Assembly (NCBI GenBank): GCA_001599595.1
Contig: BCHH01000005.1
Coordinates: 1,309,552-1,373,551, forward strand
DNA from: Beverwykella pulmonaria
Lineage: Eukaryota; Ascomycota; Dothideomycetes; Pleosporales; Melanommataceae
DNA length: 64,000 nucleotides
Direction of reading: 5' to 3'
The translations under genes were made by a program, and so were the position numbers. The number at the start of each line of letters is the position of its first letter. Position 1 is the stretch's first letter. This document shows positions 20,829-33,267 of this stretch, one piece after another. Below the pieces are notes generated by a model, which worked only from the letters and a program-made list of their open reading frames with translations, was not told the DNA's origin and made no database searches.

Positions 20829-23663
20829 ATGGAAAGCGCAGGCACACAACGCGACGGCATGGCCACCTTCAACAAAGAACGCGTCGAACACGCGTTGAAC
20901 GAGCTGCTGGTGCGCATTATCCCGGACGACCCCGATGAGGACGAAGCCACGGCGAACCAGCGTTTTGAGGAAGCTTTCGACTTTGCCATCGAAGAACTAG
21001 AGACAGCACCAAATCTCACAGTTGTTCCGGATATCAACCACGTTGCGAGCTCGATTGATGAGTGGAGTAGGCGCTCCTGTGTCGCCTGTGGATAGCTGGC
21101 TAACCATGTCACAGTCTCAAGAGGCGTCAATGGCTCGCCAAAAAGCACCAAGTTCCAGCACCTCTTCTCGCGCCTAGTGTCACAGCCCGTCTTAGAACAG
21201 AAATGGCGGATGCTGCACTTTCTACATCAGCTATCCGACATCGAATTCGCCGATTTGCCGAACCCTCGAGATCAATCGCGGTCGCACGACCCCACTACGC
21301 CCTCCAAACACCATTCCACGAATGCCCACATGCTAGAAAGCCCCGCTTTCAAGGAGGCCTTCTCCAGGCCAGGTCTCCCCCAAATCCCGGTCAACGATGG
21401 CTCCCCCAAGTCTTCACCTCGCCCATCGCCGGCGGTGGTCGATAAGCCAGAGAAGCGACGAGAGAGGCGGACCCAGGAGACGGCAAAGGAACAGTCTACA
21501 AATGCGCCATCTGGGGAGGGGACGACGGTCCCATCAGGCCCCTCTGAGCCTGCCCTGCTTCGGGACCTGCCATTCACGCTGCAGGGCCTCTCTTCTACGA
21601 ACCTCACATTCCCCTCCTCGACAGCTCTAAAACTCCCCGCGACACTACCCGTACCCCTTATCAGCCTTCTACATACTCTTGCCGAACCCTCGCTGCTTTA
21701 CCGCGGGCTTTCTGAATTCGTAGAATCTACCGAGGGCGGACTTGTGGGGCAGAGCTTTCGATCAGCACTGGGCAAGGAGCTACGATCGTACCTAGGGCTC
21801 GTAGCTACCCTTGAGGGGCAGATCCGGAGAGCACTGGCGCAGCTAGATGAGTCGCAGTCACATAGCAGCATCGGAAAAGCTGGCGTCACACTCAAACGTT
21901 GTGTTATCTGGACACGCGAGGCAACCATGGGGCTGCGACTAATGAGTCTCATGGTCGAGGAGTCTAAAGGAAAGAAGGGAGGAGCACTCATATCCCTCAT
22001 TCATTCCTTCTCCTTATCGCATGGCGACCCCTATGTCGGAGCTTTTGCCGAGCGCCTTCTCTCCCACGTTACACGACCTTTTTACGACATGCTCCGACAG
22101 TGGATATACGACGGCGAGCTTGCTGATCCCTTTGGCGAGTTTTTCGTGTCGGAGCAGAGCGAGGACGAGATCAGTGAAGCGAGCGGTAAAGAGGGCAAGG
22201 GAGGTGCAACGAGTGTTTGGGAAGACAAGTACAAGCTCAACGAGAAGATGATACCCACGATCATCACCGAAGAATTCGCGAATAAGGTGTTCCTGATCGG
22301 CAAGACGCTCAACTTCATTCGTTACGGGTGTGGCGATGCCGTGTGGGTTGATACCTACTCGAAGGAGGCGTCCAAGGAACTGCAGTATGGCGACACAGCT
22401 AATCTCGAGCAATCCATCGGCGACGCATACAAGACAACCATGGCCCGACTCATTGACCTCATGGCCAACAAGTTCAAGCTGTTCGAGCACCTTCAAGCGC
22501 TCAAGAAGTACCTTCTCCTCGGTGCGGGTGACTTCATAGCTGTGCTCATGGAATCCCTCTCCTCCAACCTCGATCGGCCGGCGAACACTCAATACCGCCA
22601 CACACTTACCGCCCAGCTCGAACATGCTGTGCGGAACTCCAACGCCCAGTTCGACTCTCCAGACGTGCTGCGACGTCTAGACTCTCGCATGCTTGAGCTC
22701 TCACACGGCGAGATCGGCTGGGACGTATTCACCTTGGAGTACAAAATTGATGCGCCTGTAGACGTCATTGTCACGCCTTTCGGCTCAAAACAGTATCTCA
22801 AGGTCTTCAACTTCCTTTGGCGCGTGAAGCGAGTGGAGTTTGCGCTTGGGTCTACCTGGCGGCGATGCATGACAGGTGCACGTGGTGTACTAGGCACTGT
22901 GTCCGACAAGGTCGGCGCAGACTGGAAGAAGGCTCGATGCGCGGTCGCCGAGATGATCCATCTCGTCAACCAGCTCCAGTACTACATTCTTTTCGAGGTC
23001 ATTGAGTCCTCATGGAACGAACTCCAGGAGGCACTGAACAAGCCGGAGAGTACTCTCGACGATCTGATCCAGGCGCACGCGCTATATCTCACCAGCATCA
23101 CTCGAAAAGGTCTCCTTGGTAGCCAAAGCACAGACTTCACCGGACAGTTGCATGAGCTGCTAAAGAACATGCTCGCTTACAAAGACGCAGTCGATGGTCT
23201 TTACTCTTTCTCCGTCGCAGAGTTTACTCGCCGTCAGGAGCACGCCGCCAAGATCGAGACGCGGACAGCAGCTGGTCGATGGGGCCTCTCTGAGAAAGAC
23301 AATCTCGATTCCCCGGACTTGTTCAGCACAAAACGATCATCTCGAACAGAAGCCGATTCGCCCTTCCCGCCGCCTTTGCTCAAGGTCGGGGATGCGAGTT
23401 TGGGCGAAGACGACGTCCTTCCGGCACTTCGAAAACGTCTTGCGAGTCTCCTTGTGGATTTCAGAGCGAAGGTCAATATATTACTAGGGGATTTGATACA
23501 TCAACCGGACCATGACATGCGATGGCTGGCAATGGTGATGAATTTTAATGATGTGTATCAGCCTGTGCGGCGGAGAAGGAAGGGGGAGAAGAAGAGAGAT
23601 CGAGAGAAAGAGACTCCGCAGGCAACACCCGTTGTTAAGAACGGCGATGGAGATAAAGCATAG
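20829..23663 (+). CDS. GCP3: Gamma-tubulin complex component 3 (Spc98/Alp6 family)
   Basis: Core subunit of the gamma-tubulin small complex that nucleates microtubules at the spindle pole body. Exons 20829-21066 and 21115-23663 join in frame (48 bp intron, GTAGGC...ACAG) to 928 aa. The join gives I-S-R-G-V before K-F-Q-H-L-F-S-R-L-V-S-Q-P-V-L-E-Q-K-W, a conserved N-terminal GCP3 segment. The GRIP1 region begins with E-P-S-L-L-Y-R-G-L-S-E-F-V. The GRIP2 region includes Y-K-I-D-A-P-V-D-V-I-V-T-P and Y-L-K-V-F-N-F-L-W-R-V-K-R-V-E-F-A-L, a strong family hallmark. A Ser/Pro-rich linker lies at ~120-180, and a basic low-complexity tail ends the protein. Length fits GCP3 in filamentous fungi. No breaks were seen. 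The start is the first Met of exon 1, followed by a short acidic leader. Confidence 0.9.
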
Positions 23664-25422
23664 AGGCAGAGGCTGTGCAACGAGTTTATGAGAGATGACG
23701 GTGTTAATATTTCGGGATGGCCAAACTTAGGAAATGGAAGCTAGGCGTTCGGAAAATGGGTGGATCCCTTTAGACTCTGAGTTGGCGATAAAATATTGTA
23801 GCGCTCAGTTAATCCTGTCGACAACCTTCTAAAATTATTCCTGTGCTCCAGAAAGTACGATGAAAGTGCACGCACGTCTTTCAGTGATGGCGTTAAGCAT
23901 ATCCTGTGCCGATGCCCAGCTGTCACACACAAAAACCCACCCACTGTCATAAAGCGAGGATCAAACCACCACAAGCCTCAATGATAAACCGTTCTCAAAT
24001 CACTGTGCAGAGCTTGGCGACCCGAGCTCAATGTGAGTCTAAGTAACTCTACGTTGTCCCCAAAGTCTGGCTGTCCCTCAGCCCCAGTATCAACTAAGGC
24101 TCTACATCAGCCATAATCCGTCCTTCATTACCCCAGCCACAAAATTCTCCATTGATTCTGTCTCTTCAATAACCCTGCTGTCCAGTGCACATAATCTCAT
24201 GCAGCACACCTTCGTCATTAACGAAGAATTTTAAAGAAACGCTTGTCATTTTTAGAGCACGTTTGGTGGTACTGCCGCACTGTGTATAAATATGTGCCTT
24301 CCTCTCTTTTAAAGACTTGCGCTTTCTCCTATGCCATCCTTCCAAACAGTATCACATCAGTTCAGATCGTTTCGATTTCAGACGAATAACTTGACTCTTC
24401 AGCACTTCTCCAGTTTCGATGACAATGCCCATTACTACCACTACCACTACTACCAACAACCGGGGTTCCGACTCGCTTGTATTCCGACTCACTTGTGAAC
24501 TACATTAGCCTATTTATCTGACTATCCTTCTCCCACTTCCCCTTTGCCCTTGAAAATGGAGAAACTGAAGATTCCGGTGTCCTTGGCTAGGCCCTATTGG
24601 TCACTAGTCATGTGAGATGGAAGATAAGATGATATTGTATGTATCATTGTGGTGGAGTAAAGGTGTGTGATATAGAAAATCACAAGGGTAGAAGGCGACT
24701 CGCAGCCATGCGATGTCCGAAGCAGCAATGCACTAAGAAAGGGAGGATCAAGGTGAGGTTTGGCAGTAGACTGTTGCAATTTCGTTGTATCTAGCTACCA
24801 AACGAATGAAAGCGATGTGATGAAAGACAGAAGAAATATTCGTGGTCTCGTTGGGGTTGTCGGTGCATTCGATTCATTCCTTGGTGGTTCCTCGGGTGAT
24901 GAATGATGCATCGTTGTTCGTGGTCCGTCCATGTTGAATGGGCATGGTGTTCGGATGCCTATATATATGCCGCGTTGATTGATGACGAAGCAAGCAGCTG
25001 ACAGAGAAACCAAGACCCGTTCCCTGCACCACGCACCCAAGCCTTCAACCTGTGCCTGAGGTGGGCTCGGGCAAAATAGCTTTTCGTTACGGCGCATCAT
25101 GTCTCTCGGTACGTATTCGGACAAGCCATGCCAGCCAATTACTTATTATTGAATTTTATGCCAGCTTCGTCTCATCTAAACATACGTCTCATATCCTAGC
25201 CTCATTGAGCGGGTAGTAGTCATGTACTTATAAGTGATTATGATATTCATGAGATTTTACATTAATGCCAAATTGACTGAGAGGATATCTTATGGATGTT
25301 CATAACAATCAATGGGGCAATAAGGCATTCCAATGGCCATTCATAGGCTCTAATTTACCACCCATCGTCAATCACTCGTTGAATACATGTAGGATAAACC
25401 AGGTATCCTTCAATCCCTGTCG
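23664..25422. other. Intergenic region, no supported gene
   Basis: 1.76 kb of moderately AT-rich sequence. A 109-codon minus-strand frame (24795-25124) and shorter ones show no family similarity. An ACCACTACC-type trinucleotide run occurs near 24436-24465. It includes the 3' end of GCP3 and the 3' side of the HET-like remnant. Confidence 0.5.
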
Positions 25423-26553
25423 CTACTCGATCGATACATAATCAGGTGTTGCAAACTGGATGAAATTCCCCAACAAATGTCCAACACCGATGCGCTCATA
25501 CGATATAACTCCATTGGACTGCCCAATTCTTGTAATGAGCATTACATAGTGTTTCCTTTTATTTGGGCCCTCTTCTTGCTTTTTCTCACTGCCTATTATT
25601 ATGCATTTTTTATCTTTGCTTACTAGCTCTTGGTCACCATCGTAGGACAGATAGAGTTCATCTTTCGTTGCGTCTTTGGCGATGACAAGGTCAAAGGCCT
25701 GCGCATGGATAGCAATGCTTTTGCATAGATTACTTGTCTTAAGCCACGAGGATCGGGGGTGATTCGCGGATGGAAGTTTGACGTCCTGATTCCAATCGAC
25801 TTCTCCACCCTTAGGCTCAAGAAACGAAATTGCCCCTTCAAAAGCCATCCATGACCAGCTAGGCGGAGTCTTCTTTGTGTGAGAACCGAAGGGAATCTTT
25901 TTAAGTGGCTTCGCTCCTTTGGCACGCTGCCATAGAAGACAACGTCCCCAGAAGGTTTTGAAAAGACCAGCGAGGCTCTCTGTTCGAAATGCAGACGTTA
26001 GACGCTCCATCAAGCCGTTGATGGGGATGGGTCGATCTTCAGGATGCGAAAATTCTAGCCTGGAGTACTGCTGGAAAAGCCTGGTGAAAAGGTGGATCTG
26101 CCCACCTCTAGTGCCGTCGACACGGATTGTATAGTTAGGAAAGTCCGGGTCGCCGAGAAAGGCAGCCTAGTTGCTAATAGTCTTGAAATATGCAGCTGAG
26201 ACCGATACCTCCTGCCGCTAGACTTCGCCTGCCATTATCTTATCCCAAGATCGAACAAAGGCCCCAAAAAGAAAGCTCTTCTCACTTGCAGCCCTGAAAC
26301 CCTCATCTAATTCTACATATGGAAGAAATGGCCGCCCTGGGGTTTGTAGGTTCTCCTCGACTTTTCGCCGGTGTGGTTGCGTGCCGTTTGGTTGTGGATT
26401 ATCAACTTGCGGAAATAACATCTTCATGTTGTTTATCATGCCCTCAGCGGTCTCGTAATCTTCTTGCACCAGATCGCCATGTGCTTTTGTCTCTGCTGCA
26501 ATCGTTGTCTTGTCTTTTCCCCCAGAACTATCATGTCCCGCGCCTTTTGTCAT
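25423..26553 (-). pseudogene. HET-like (heterokaryon incompatibility-type) protein remnant, C-terminal region
   Basis: The minus strand from 26166 to 25423 reads as one open frame of 247 residues. It matches the C-terminal half of long fungal HET proteins: F-L-G-D-P-D-F-P-N-Y near the start, a segment L-F-Q-Q-Y-S-R-L-E-F, then D-R-P-I-P-I-N-G-L-M-E-R-L, G-R-C-L-L-W-Q-R and P-P-S-W-S-W-M-A-F-E-G-A-I-S. These proteins trigger cell death after fusion of unlike strains. The N-terminal HET domain (Y-x-A-L-S-Y-x-W-G type) is absent. Upstream, 26224-26553 is an open frame of 110 codons starting with Met that could splice in phase through a 57-bp GTCTAG...CTAG intron, giving 357 aa, but I recognise no domain in it. 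The most likely state is a truncated, non-functional copy; a short HET-derived protein is the alternative. Confidence 0.6.
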
Positions 26554-28045
26554 AGCGAGTTTCTGTACGTGAGTGCATTAGCTCTAGACTAGAAGAGAAG
26601 TAAACGTAGAATGCTTACCTAGACGAGAAGGCTTAGCAATAAAGTGATGTTAGAGCGTGTTGAGATTGACATGCAATGGATATGTCAGTTGAAGTGATGG
26701 GGATGTGAGGAGTAGACACGAACTCGAGTGCAAGCGAGGTGGGTGACCCCGCGCCATATCACCCTGCGCCCGTTTTTGGCGATGCCTGCCACCCACTTTA
26801 TGAAGCGCTACGAAGGAGCTCGTTTTTTTGAGTCATGGAGCCTGCCAAGGTAGTCATAACAAACGTGGAAGTGAGTCACATGAGCAAACATCGAGGTGGC
26901 TCATCATGTGACCCACCGGCCGACACCAACTTACTAGCAGACCGAAAGCCTCGCTTGATACACTCCCCAGTATCAATGCGGTTCCCAGGATTTTTTCGAG
27001 TCAAGCATCAGCCCAACTCTCAGTTCCCAACTTGGGAAAGGACGTGAGGGATCGCCTTTCAGGGTATGCGACGAGCCTGTTCACCAGTTAGCACAGTCTA
27101 CCAGATGTCTCGCGACATAGCACCAGAATGGAAAGTTATATTTACAAACTCACGTCTAGGAACGTCTAGCGTTAGCTATGATCAATTCTTTCCTAGCAAC
27201 GCCCGTCCTAGGACGGCGAACACCGCAAGGCCAACAACGAGCACTCAACATAAGTCCATACTAGAGCTCCGGTGGACCATCGACAGACTAGCGATAGGCT
27301 TTCAGTGAGCATTGATGCAGATAGCTATGACAAAGGAAGCAAACAGAAGCAGCCAATACGTACAGTACATGGCTGCCGGAGGAAATAATCACGGAGCACC
27401 ATGAAAAAGATGACAGTCGTCGACCACAGCGATGACCAAAAACCCCCTCCATATCGAACCATACACACACAGAGAGAGAGGAAGGCGATGTAAAGATACT
27501 GCAGGCAGGAGTTGAAGGGCATTGCTTACATGAAGAGATACACGAGCAATATGTAAGGGAGATGCGCTGCATAGAGAAGATCATAAGAGGAACGCCGGAG
27601 GGGACCAGAAATGACCGTCGGCAAGGGGATGAACGTCGACCGAGAGGCAAGATACAGTATATAGATCCGCCAACGACACACAAACACGTCCCACCACAGA
27701 CACCAGCAATAAGATGTAGAGGCAAGAATTAAAGTATCTGATACTTATCCTATCTTACTTTATCCATTACCACCGCTCCGTGAACTGTTGGAAACAATAC
27801 TGGTATCAAATCAAGCATTTTCTCCCTAATCATGAATCATAGAAAGTAAACACATATCTATGATGTGTCGCCATGATATCATCTAGTCGCTAGTACAAGT
27901 GTACAATCGTACAACGGATAGACTCGCAGAGAGATGGACATACCAATACTCCACACAAACGAACACCCAGTTCAGATCCTGCACAGATCCCACTCTCACT
28001 TTCGCCGAACGCCAACCCTCTTCCACTGTCTCTTTCCTTTGTGGA
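26554..28045. other. Intergenic region, no supported gene
   Basis: 1.49 kb between the HET remnant and the 3' end of chitin synthase. A 145-codon minus-strand frame at 27288-27725 is Cys/Ser-rich, overlaps a shorter frame in another phase, and shows no similarity I recognise. The right end is the chitin synthase 3' UTR. Confidence 0.45.
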
Positions 28046-31000
28046 TTACACGCCTCGGAACTACACAACAAGTCAGTAAATCGCTTCGCAGACACGGAGA
28101 GAAGGTGCAAACTCACCATCCTGACGACCAAAAACCACATGGCCCCAATAAATCTAAACGCGCTCAAGCCCGCCACACTCCATAACACGACTCCCAGGTA
28201 GATAGCCGCCACATCCGCCTTCTTCGCGACCGCTGCATCAGGGTCACTAACCGTGACCTCCAACCCACCAGCCTGCAGCACTACCGCTGTGAGCCCCAAA
28301 TTACAAAACATCCAGAACAAAACAACACTAGACCGGAACCCCTTGTAGTAATCCTCCTGCTTGTCCGACGCTGAGGGTACCTTCTTAGGCTCGACGTACT
28401 TGGTGCCGAAGACGCGGAGTTCAGACTCGTATTGCGTATTCAGATCTGCGTCGTCGGTGGGCGCTTGAATGTCTGCTTTACCGTCGGCCTTGGTGGTGAC
28501 GGAGGGGAGCTTGTCGGGCTTGTCATCGCCCTTTGTGCCCCATGTGATGTCGTGCGTGTTGCAGAAGGCGTAGACGTTGAGGATGTTGATATATGTGGGC
28601 GTCATGAGCAGGTATTGGATGAAGGAAGTGAACATGTGCCATGGGTCGAGGAAGATGATGGACACAACGAACCACATGGCGTATGTGGACGCTAATGACA
28701 CGACGAGCGTGAAGAAGATTTTGTCCGCCACGATGTCTTTGACGTTGAAACCGTTATTTTTCTTAATTTGATTGTTTACGGAGCGCACGGTGATGAAGAT
28801 GGAGGCGAACATGAGGTAGACCATGATGAGAGCCCAGAAGTACACCATGGTCATGTAAAATTTGTTCGAGCCTTGGGGACGATTGCCGAGCGCCAGGATG
28901 AAGCAGGTGATGAGGACGCCGATGTAGAGCCATTCAAAGACAACGAAGAGGACTTTTCCGGCTGTGCCGATCTCCGTGGCCAGCGAAGAGGTGAGGATGC
29001 GGAAGACGAGGAAGAAGTTACCGAGGGCCAGCCAGGCGAACAACATGCTGATAGTTTGGTAAACGAATTCGACTAGGAACATCATCTTTCGGAGGAACGA
29101 GTGGTCGCTCCGGAAGATGTCGAAAGAGTGGGCTAGCGCATACACAGCAGCAAAGAAACTTCCGTTCAGCCATCTTCGGCGCTGGAGAATGAAGTCGGCC
29201 ATTTCAACGGGTACGTCCGTCTCGCCCGTGGCCGACTTGACGTACTGCAGAATCCAGTGGCAGTTCCTCTTGGAGACCAATTCGAAGCAGAGAATACGAT
29301 CCTCAGCTAGGTACATGTTAGCTGTGAAGATACCGGCATTTGCACCATGCATCTTTTCACCAGCGAAGTACTTCTCCAGAGGTCCATTGCCGGTCTTGTC
29401 GTTCTGTAGCGCTACGTAGCGGTACGCGGAGAACGCACCAGGAAGCACAGTAATGAATCCAAAGGCCGATTCCAGAGGTTTGTCCAGGATGTTACTCATC
29501 TTGTACTCGAAATTCTGGGTCGCCACAAGCGGGTTCAAGAGCTTCTTTCCATGAACCAACATAGCCTTGATTTCACCGCAAGCGCCGGCGCACATGGGTT
29601 CCAAATCGAAGGCCTTCCATAGCTGGTAAACCGAGTCCTTTCCGGGCTTCGTTCCGGCATCGATCAACACACAGATGTTAGGGTCCAGAACAGCGCCGAA
29701 CGCTTGGAAGAACCACCGATGGGAATTGATCTTTTTCTGATTCTTCTCCTTCAAACAGAACAGCATCTGGACAGGCGTGGTTCCCTTCTTAACATTTACA
29801 ACGCCTTTCTTGATATCAAGAGTCATTTGCGTGGTGTACTATCACTATTGTTAGACAATCCGAAAATGGTAATGAAACAGTCTATAAATACCTCGTAGAT
29901 ATGTGCGGTCACATCCTTGCCGTTGACCTGTTGCTTCGCAATGCCATCTTGATACACTCCAAGACCTGCCAGAACAGCTCGGGTCCTAGGATTAATCTTG
30001 GCACGGCCGTCGCTGACAACACATACGACAATCTTCTTCCACGCATCTTTACCCCACGTCTTGCTATTTGTTCGAGAGTTCATGTACTCGATATTCTTGA
30101 TGACACCAGTCATGGTTCGGGCAAAAAGCTCGTCCTCCTCGTTGTACATGGTAATGACAATGAAGAGCTCTGTATGCCTGGGCTTGGCAAACAGCTTCTG
30201 GCGCAGAGTAAAGCGCTCCTGGTCGAAGAATTCCGGATCGCACGTGGCGGCTGAGTATCGCATATGCGTGAATTCGTCACGCTCTGGAGGCTGTGCATGA
30301 GGCACCTGATTGAGCAACCGCGGGGGAATTGGGCAATCGAGGACGAGATTTCCCTTGAAAAGCTGCACTTCCTTAACCGTCTTCCATCGTTTTATAGGTG
30401 CTGGACTCGGGGTGGGTTGCGGCTCGTCCTGGAATGGGTTCTCGGCGTCATGGGGATCTGGGCCAAACGTACCCTGACCGTGCATCATGGGCTCCTGGTC
30501 GTCCTGCCAGTAGTGCTCTGGCTGTGTTCCATATCCTCCAGGGTGCGGGCCATCGTCGTGCACATTGGGCTCGTAAGGCTGCTGGAAGTATGCATCGTGA
30601 TGCGCTTGGGGATCAAGGGAGTAGCTGCTGTCTTGACGGTGGGGACCCTGGGGGTGCCAGTCGTCGTCGTGGTAGTCATTGGGGCCGTAGGGGATATTTT
30701 CTACAGAGTACTAGCTCCGTGGTCAGCGCAACTCGCGTGTCTCTCAAGTCCTAAAGCACTCACGCTGGGTTGCAGAGCGAGTCTGTCTCCTGGCGTCCCT
30801 GGGCCTGGTCCAGGGCCCATGGGCATGTCGAGTGCGCCCGGTTGCGACCCATATCTATCTTCGAGCTGGTAGCCCGCGAGAGGGTGTCCTGGGGAAGGCG
30901 TGCGGCCTGGCCGTCGAGGATCCATGGGTGGAGAGTAGCCGTTGTCACCTCCTGCTGTTGTCAGTTTGTTATTGTTGTGGTCGCGCGCAAACGTGTGAGA

Positions 31001-31201
31001 GGTAATGGGTGATGATGTCGAATAGCAAATGGATGTGGTAGATTGCGCGGACGGCTACAGCGGTAGTCTAACGTCCGGCTGGGCAGTCTCTAGCGATATG
31101 AAGTCTGGAGAAAGTGGTTGGAGGAATGGTGGTGTGCCGGGGCGGGCTGTGCGGGCGTCGTAATGGAACGGCAACTCACCTATGCGATTGTACCCAGACA
31201 T
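28046..31201 (-). CDS. chsB: Chitin synthase, class III
   Basis: Plasma-membrane processive glycosyltransferase (GT2) that makes chitin from UDP-GlcNAc at hyphal tips. Five exons on the minus strand (31180-31201, 30764-30951, 29892-30710, 28117-29838, 28046-28060) join in frame to 921 aa. The first exon is only 22 nt (M-S-G-Y-N-R-I) behind a 228-bp intron; the last coding exon is 15 nt, giving the family C-terminus V-V-R-M-F-R-G-V. Catalytic signatures: [17 protein letters not shown] and [10 protein letters not shown]. The [10 protein letters not shown] loop without the longer class I insert, and [11 protein letters not shown], place it in class III. The N-terminus (~1-130) is Pro/Gly/His-rich and disordered. 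About seven membrane helices follow the catalytic core. The 22-nt first exon is inferred from splice phase and N-terminal resemblance; if wrong, translation would start at Met 30925. Confidence 0.9.
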
Positions 31202-32157
31202 GGCCTACTATTTGTTGCTGCGCCTTCACACTCGCGCAGGACAGTGGCGGGAAAATGAGATCACCCGGCAGACGCACGAAGAAGGGATGCCTGGCAGGCG
31301 TTGTTTCGTCGAAGCTGAATTGCTGATCCTGAGCTGCGATGCCGATATTTGGCTAGGATGGACGTGTTTCAGCAGTGGTAGTGGAGACGGAGACCAGCGC
31401 GATTGTTTACCACAGCAACGGTGGTCGCGCAACGACAAGACGGTGCAGGCAGGCTGACGGTAGGTGGAGCAAAAGTTCGCAGAGCGTGGATGCAGCGATT
31501 GATTAAGTACAGATGCTCTCAGCCCTCTGCGCCTCAGCCTAGCAGTTGCCCCCAAACTTGGTTCCTCGTCGTGAGCTAAGCCAAGCCCAACCCTGAAACT
31601 CCAGACAGAGCCCTTGAGATGCGCGGCTTGTGGCGTGTGGCCTGGTTGGGTAACCACGATTGGGACCTGTACTATATTTAACCTCCTACCGTTTGCATTC
31701 ATTGTCAGCGCCACCGTTGTGTTGATTCTCTAGAATAAACAACCTCTGCTGCAACATCAAATTCTATGATACACAGTCATTTTTCTCACCGGTATACTGC
31801 GGTCCGCTAGAGCGTTCTGCTGTCCAGCTACTCAGCTGGAAAAGGCCCTAGCCGGTATCTACTCACGTCGGGCGCAGCTGTGAAGGAACTAACGGGACGC
31901 ATCAGGCGCGGTGAGGCTCGCGAGGCTTAGTCTTGTGCCACGCGGTGTAGATATACAGAATTTGACCACATACAACTCAGGCCTGCAAGGGGGTACTGAG
32001 AATGCAGTTGTACCGGTATTTGGCAGCATGTAGTGCACAGCAGCAGCAGAGAATAAGTCTATCCATGAGAAGCTCTGAAGCCATAAACCCATACCGACCA
32101 TGCATCGTCCTATCATAAATCTATCAGGGTATCAATTTGCTCGTCCCCTACCACCCC
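31202..32157. other. Upstream region of chitin synthase
   Basis: 956 bp lie between the chitin synthase start and the stop of the phosphatase gene (both minus strand). They should contain the chitin synthase promoter and 5' UTR. Short frames at 31226-31714 overlap on both strands without similarity. No specific regulatory site was identified. Confidence 0.5.
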
Positions 32158-32788
32158 TCAACTCAGCTCACCCGCCTCTAGCCTCTTCACAAAGTCCCTC
32201 GAAAATTTCACACTCTGCTCATACGCCTTCTCAAACCCATCTCTGGCGCCATAATACGGGTCCTGGACCTCCTCCCCCCTCCCACCCCTCCTCCTCTGGC
32301 CTCCAAACTCCCCAAACAGCATCACCTTCCCAACCTTATCTCCCTCTCCCTTCCTCTTGACCTCCCTCTTACGCAGCTCCAGCAGATCCTCCAAGTTATC
32401 ATCGTCCATAGCCAGTATGTAATCAAAGTCTGTGAAGTCTTGCGTGCGGAATTTGCGTGCCCGGTGACGGTAGGCGGTGATGCCGTGGTCTTTCAAAGTG
32501 GACATAGTGCGTGAGTCCGGGCTGTCGCCGATGTGGTATGCGCCCGTGCCGCAAGAGTCAACGCGCGTAATGAGCGGGTGCGAAGTGGTGAGGGATTGGA
32601 AGACGCCTTCGGCCATTGTGGAGCGGCCTTGGTGAGTAGGTTAGCAGGGGGGTAAGAGGGTTTGGTGGGAGAGGGGTGAACGGACAGATGTTTCCCAGGC
32701 AGACGAAGAGAACGGAGACAGGGTTGGGGGTTGGTGCGGCAGACCCCGTGGAGGGGTCTGCGGTTGTGGAGGATTCGCCGGCGGTCAT
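32158..32788 (-). CDS. LTP1: Low-molecular-weight protein-tyrosine phosphatase
   Basis: Small cytosolic phosphatase acting on phosphotyrosine and acyl phosphates. Exons 32686-32788 and 32158-32627 (58-bp intron, GTCCGT...CCAAG) join in frame to 190 aa. The intron splits the active-site loop: V-L-F-V-C-L-G-N-I-C-R-S-T-M-A-E is complete only after splicing, with nucleophile Cys30 and Arg36 of the C-x5-R loop. The general-acid Asp157 sits in D-P-Y-Y-G near the C-terminus, as the family requires. A basic segment (~120-150, K-R-K-G-E-G and R-R-R-G-G-R-G) is an insertion relative to the compact yeast enzyme. The start at 32788 was preferred because it gives a short Ser/Thr-rich leader; in-frame Met codons at 32887 and 32896 would add 33 to 36 residues. 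Confidence 0.9.
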
Positions 32789-33267
32789 GGTTGCTGGTGA
32801 GGTTGCGTTGCGTGGTTGCGCGGTGTGGAAGGTTGCTGAGTTTTGGAGGCGCGATTCAGAGCTGAGACGCGCCAAGTCGTGCGTCATCGAGAGCAAGGCC
32901 TTCTACTTTTTGGGGAGGAATCCCAGTTCACATTATTCTTTTGCTGATATTATACATTCCAATACATAGAGTGGTGTTTTTAAATCTCCCTTTAAACGGG
33001 AACGTAACTTTCAGTATCTTGCAATCCCTACCAATTTTTCCTCATCAGAACCTTCGGGTTTCGGAAACCTGTGACTACGTGTAATGTAGTTCCTAGATAG
33101 AAGTTCTTGTTTCTTTTTCCTCGATTTTTCATAAAGAAGACTGTTACTACTACCTCATTCCGTCTTCGAGTTCTGATAGGCGCTGAACAAGCCTCTCGCG
33201 TAGAAAGGACGTCAACCCAAGTCTGCGCACGATTAGCCGAGTCGTCTCTCCCACCCAAGTAATCGAC
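32789..33267. other. Intergenic region
   Basis: 479 bp between the phosphatase start and the stop of the next minus-strand gene. It holds the phosphatase promoter; nothing else was recognised. Confidence 0.5.
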
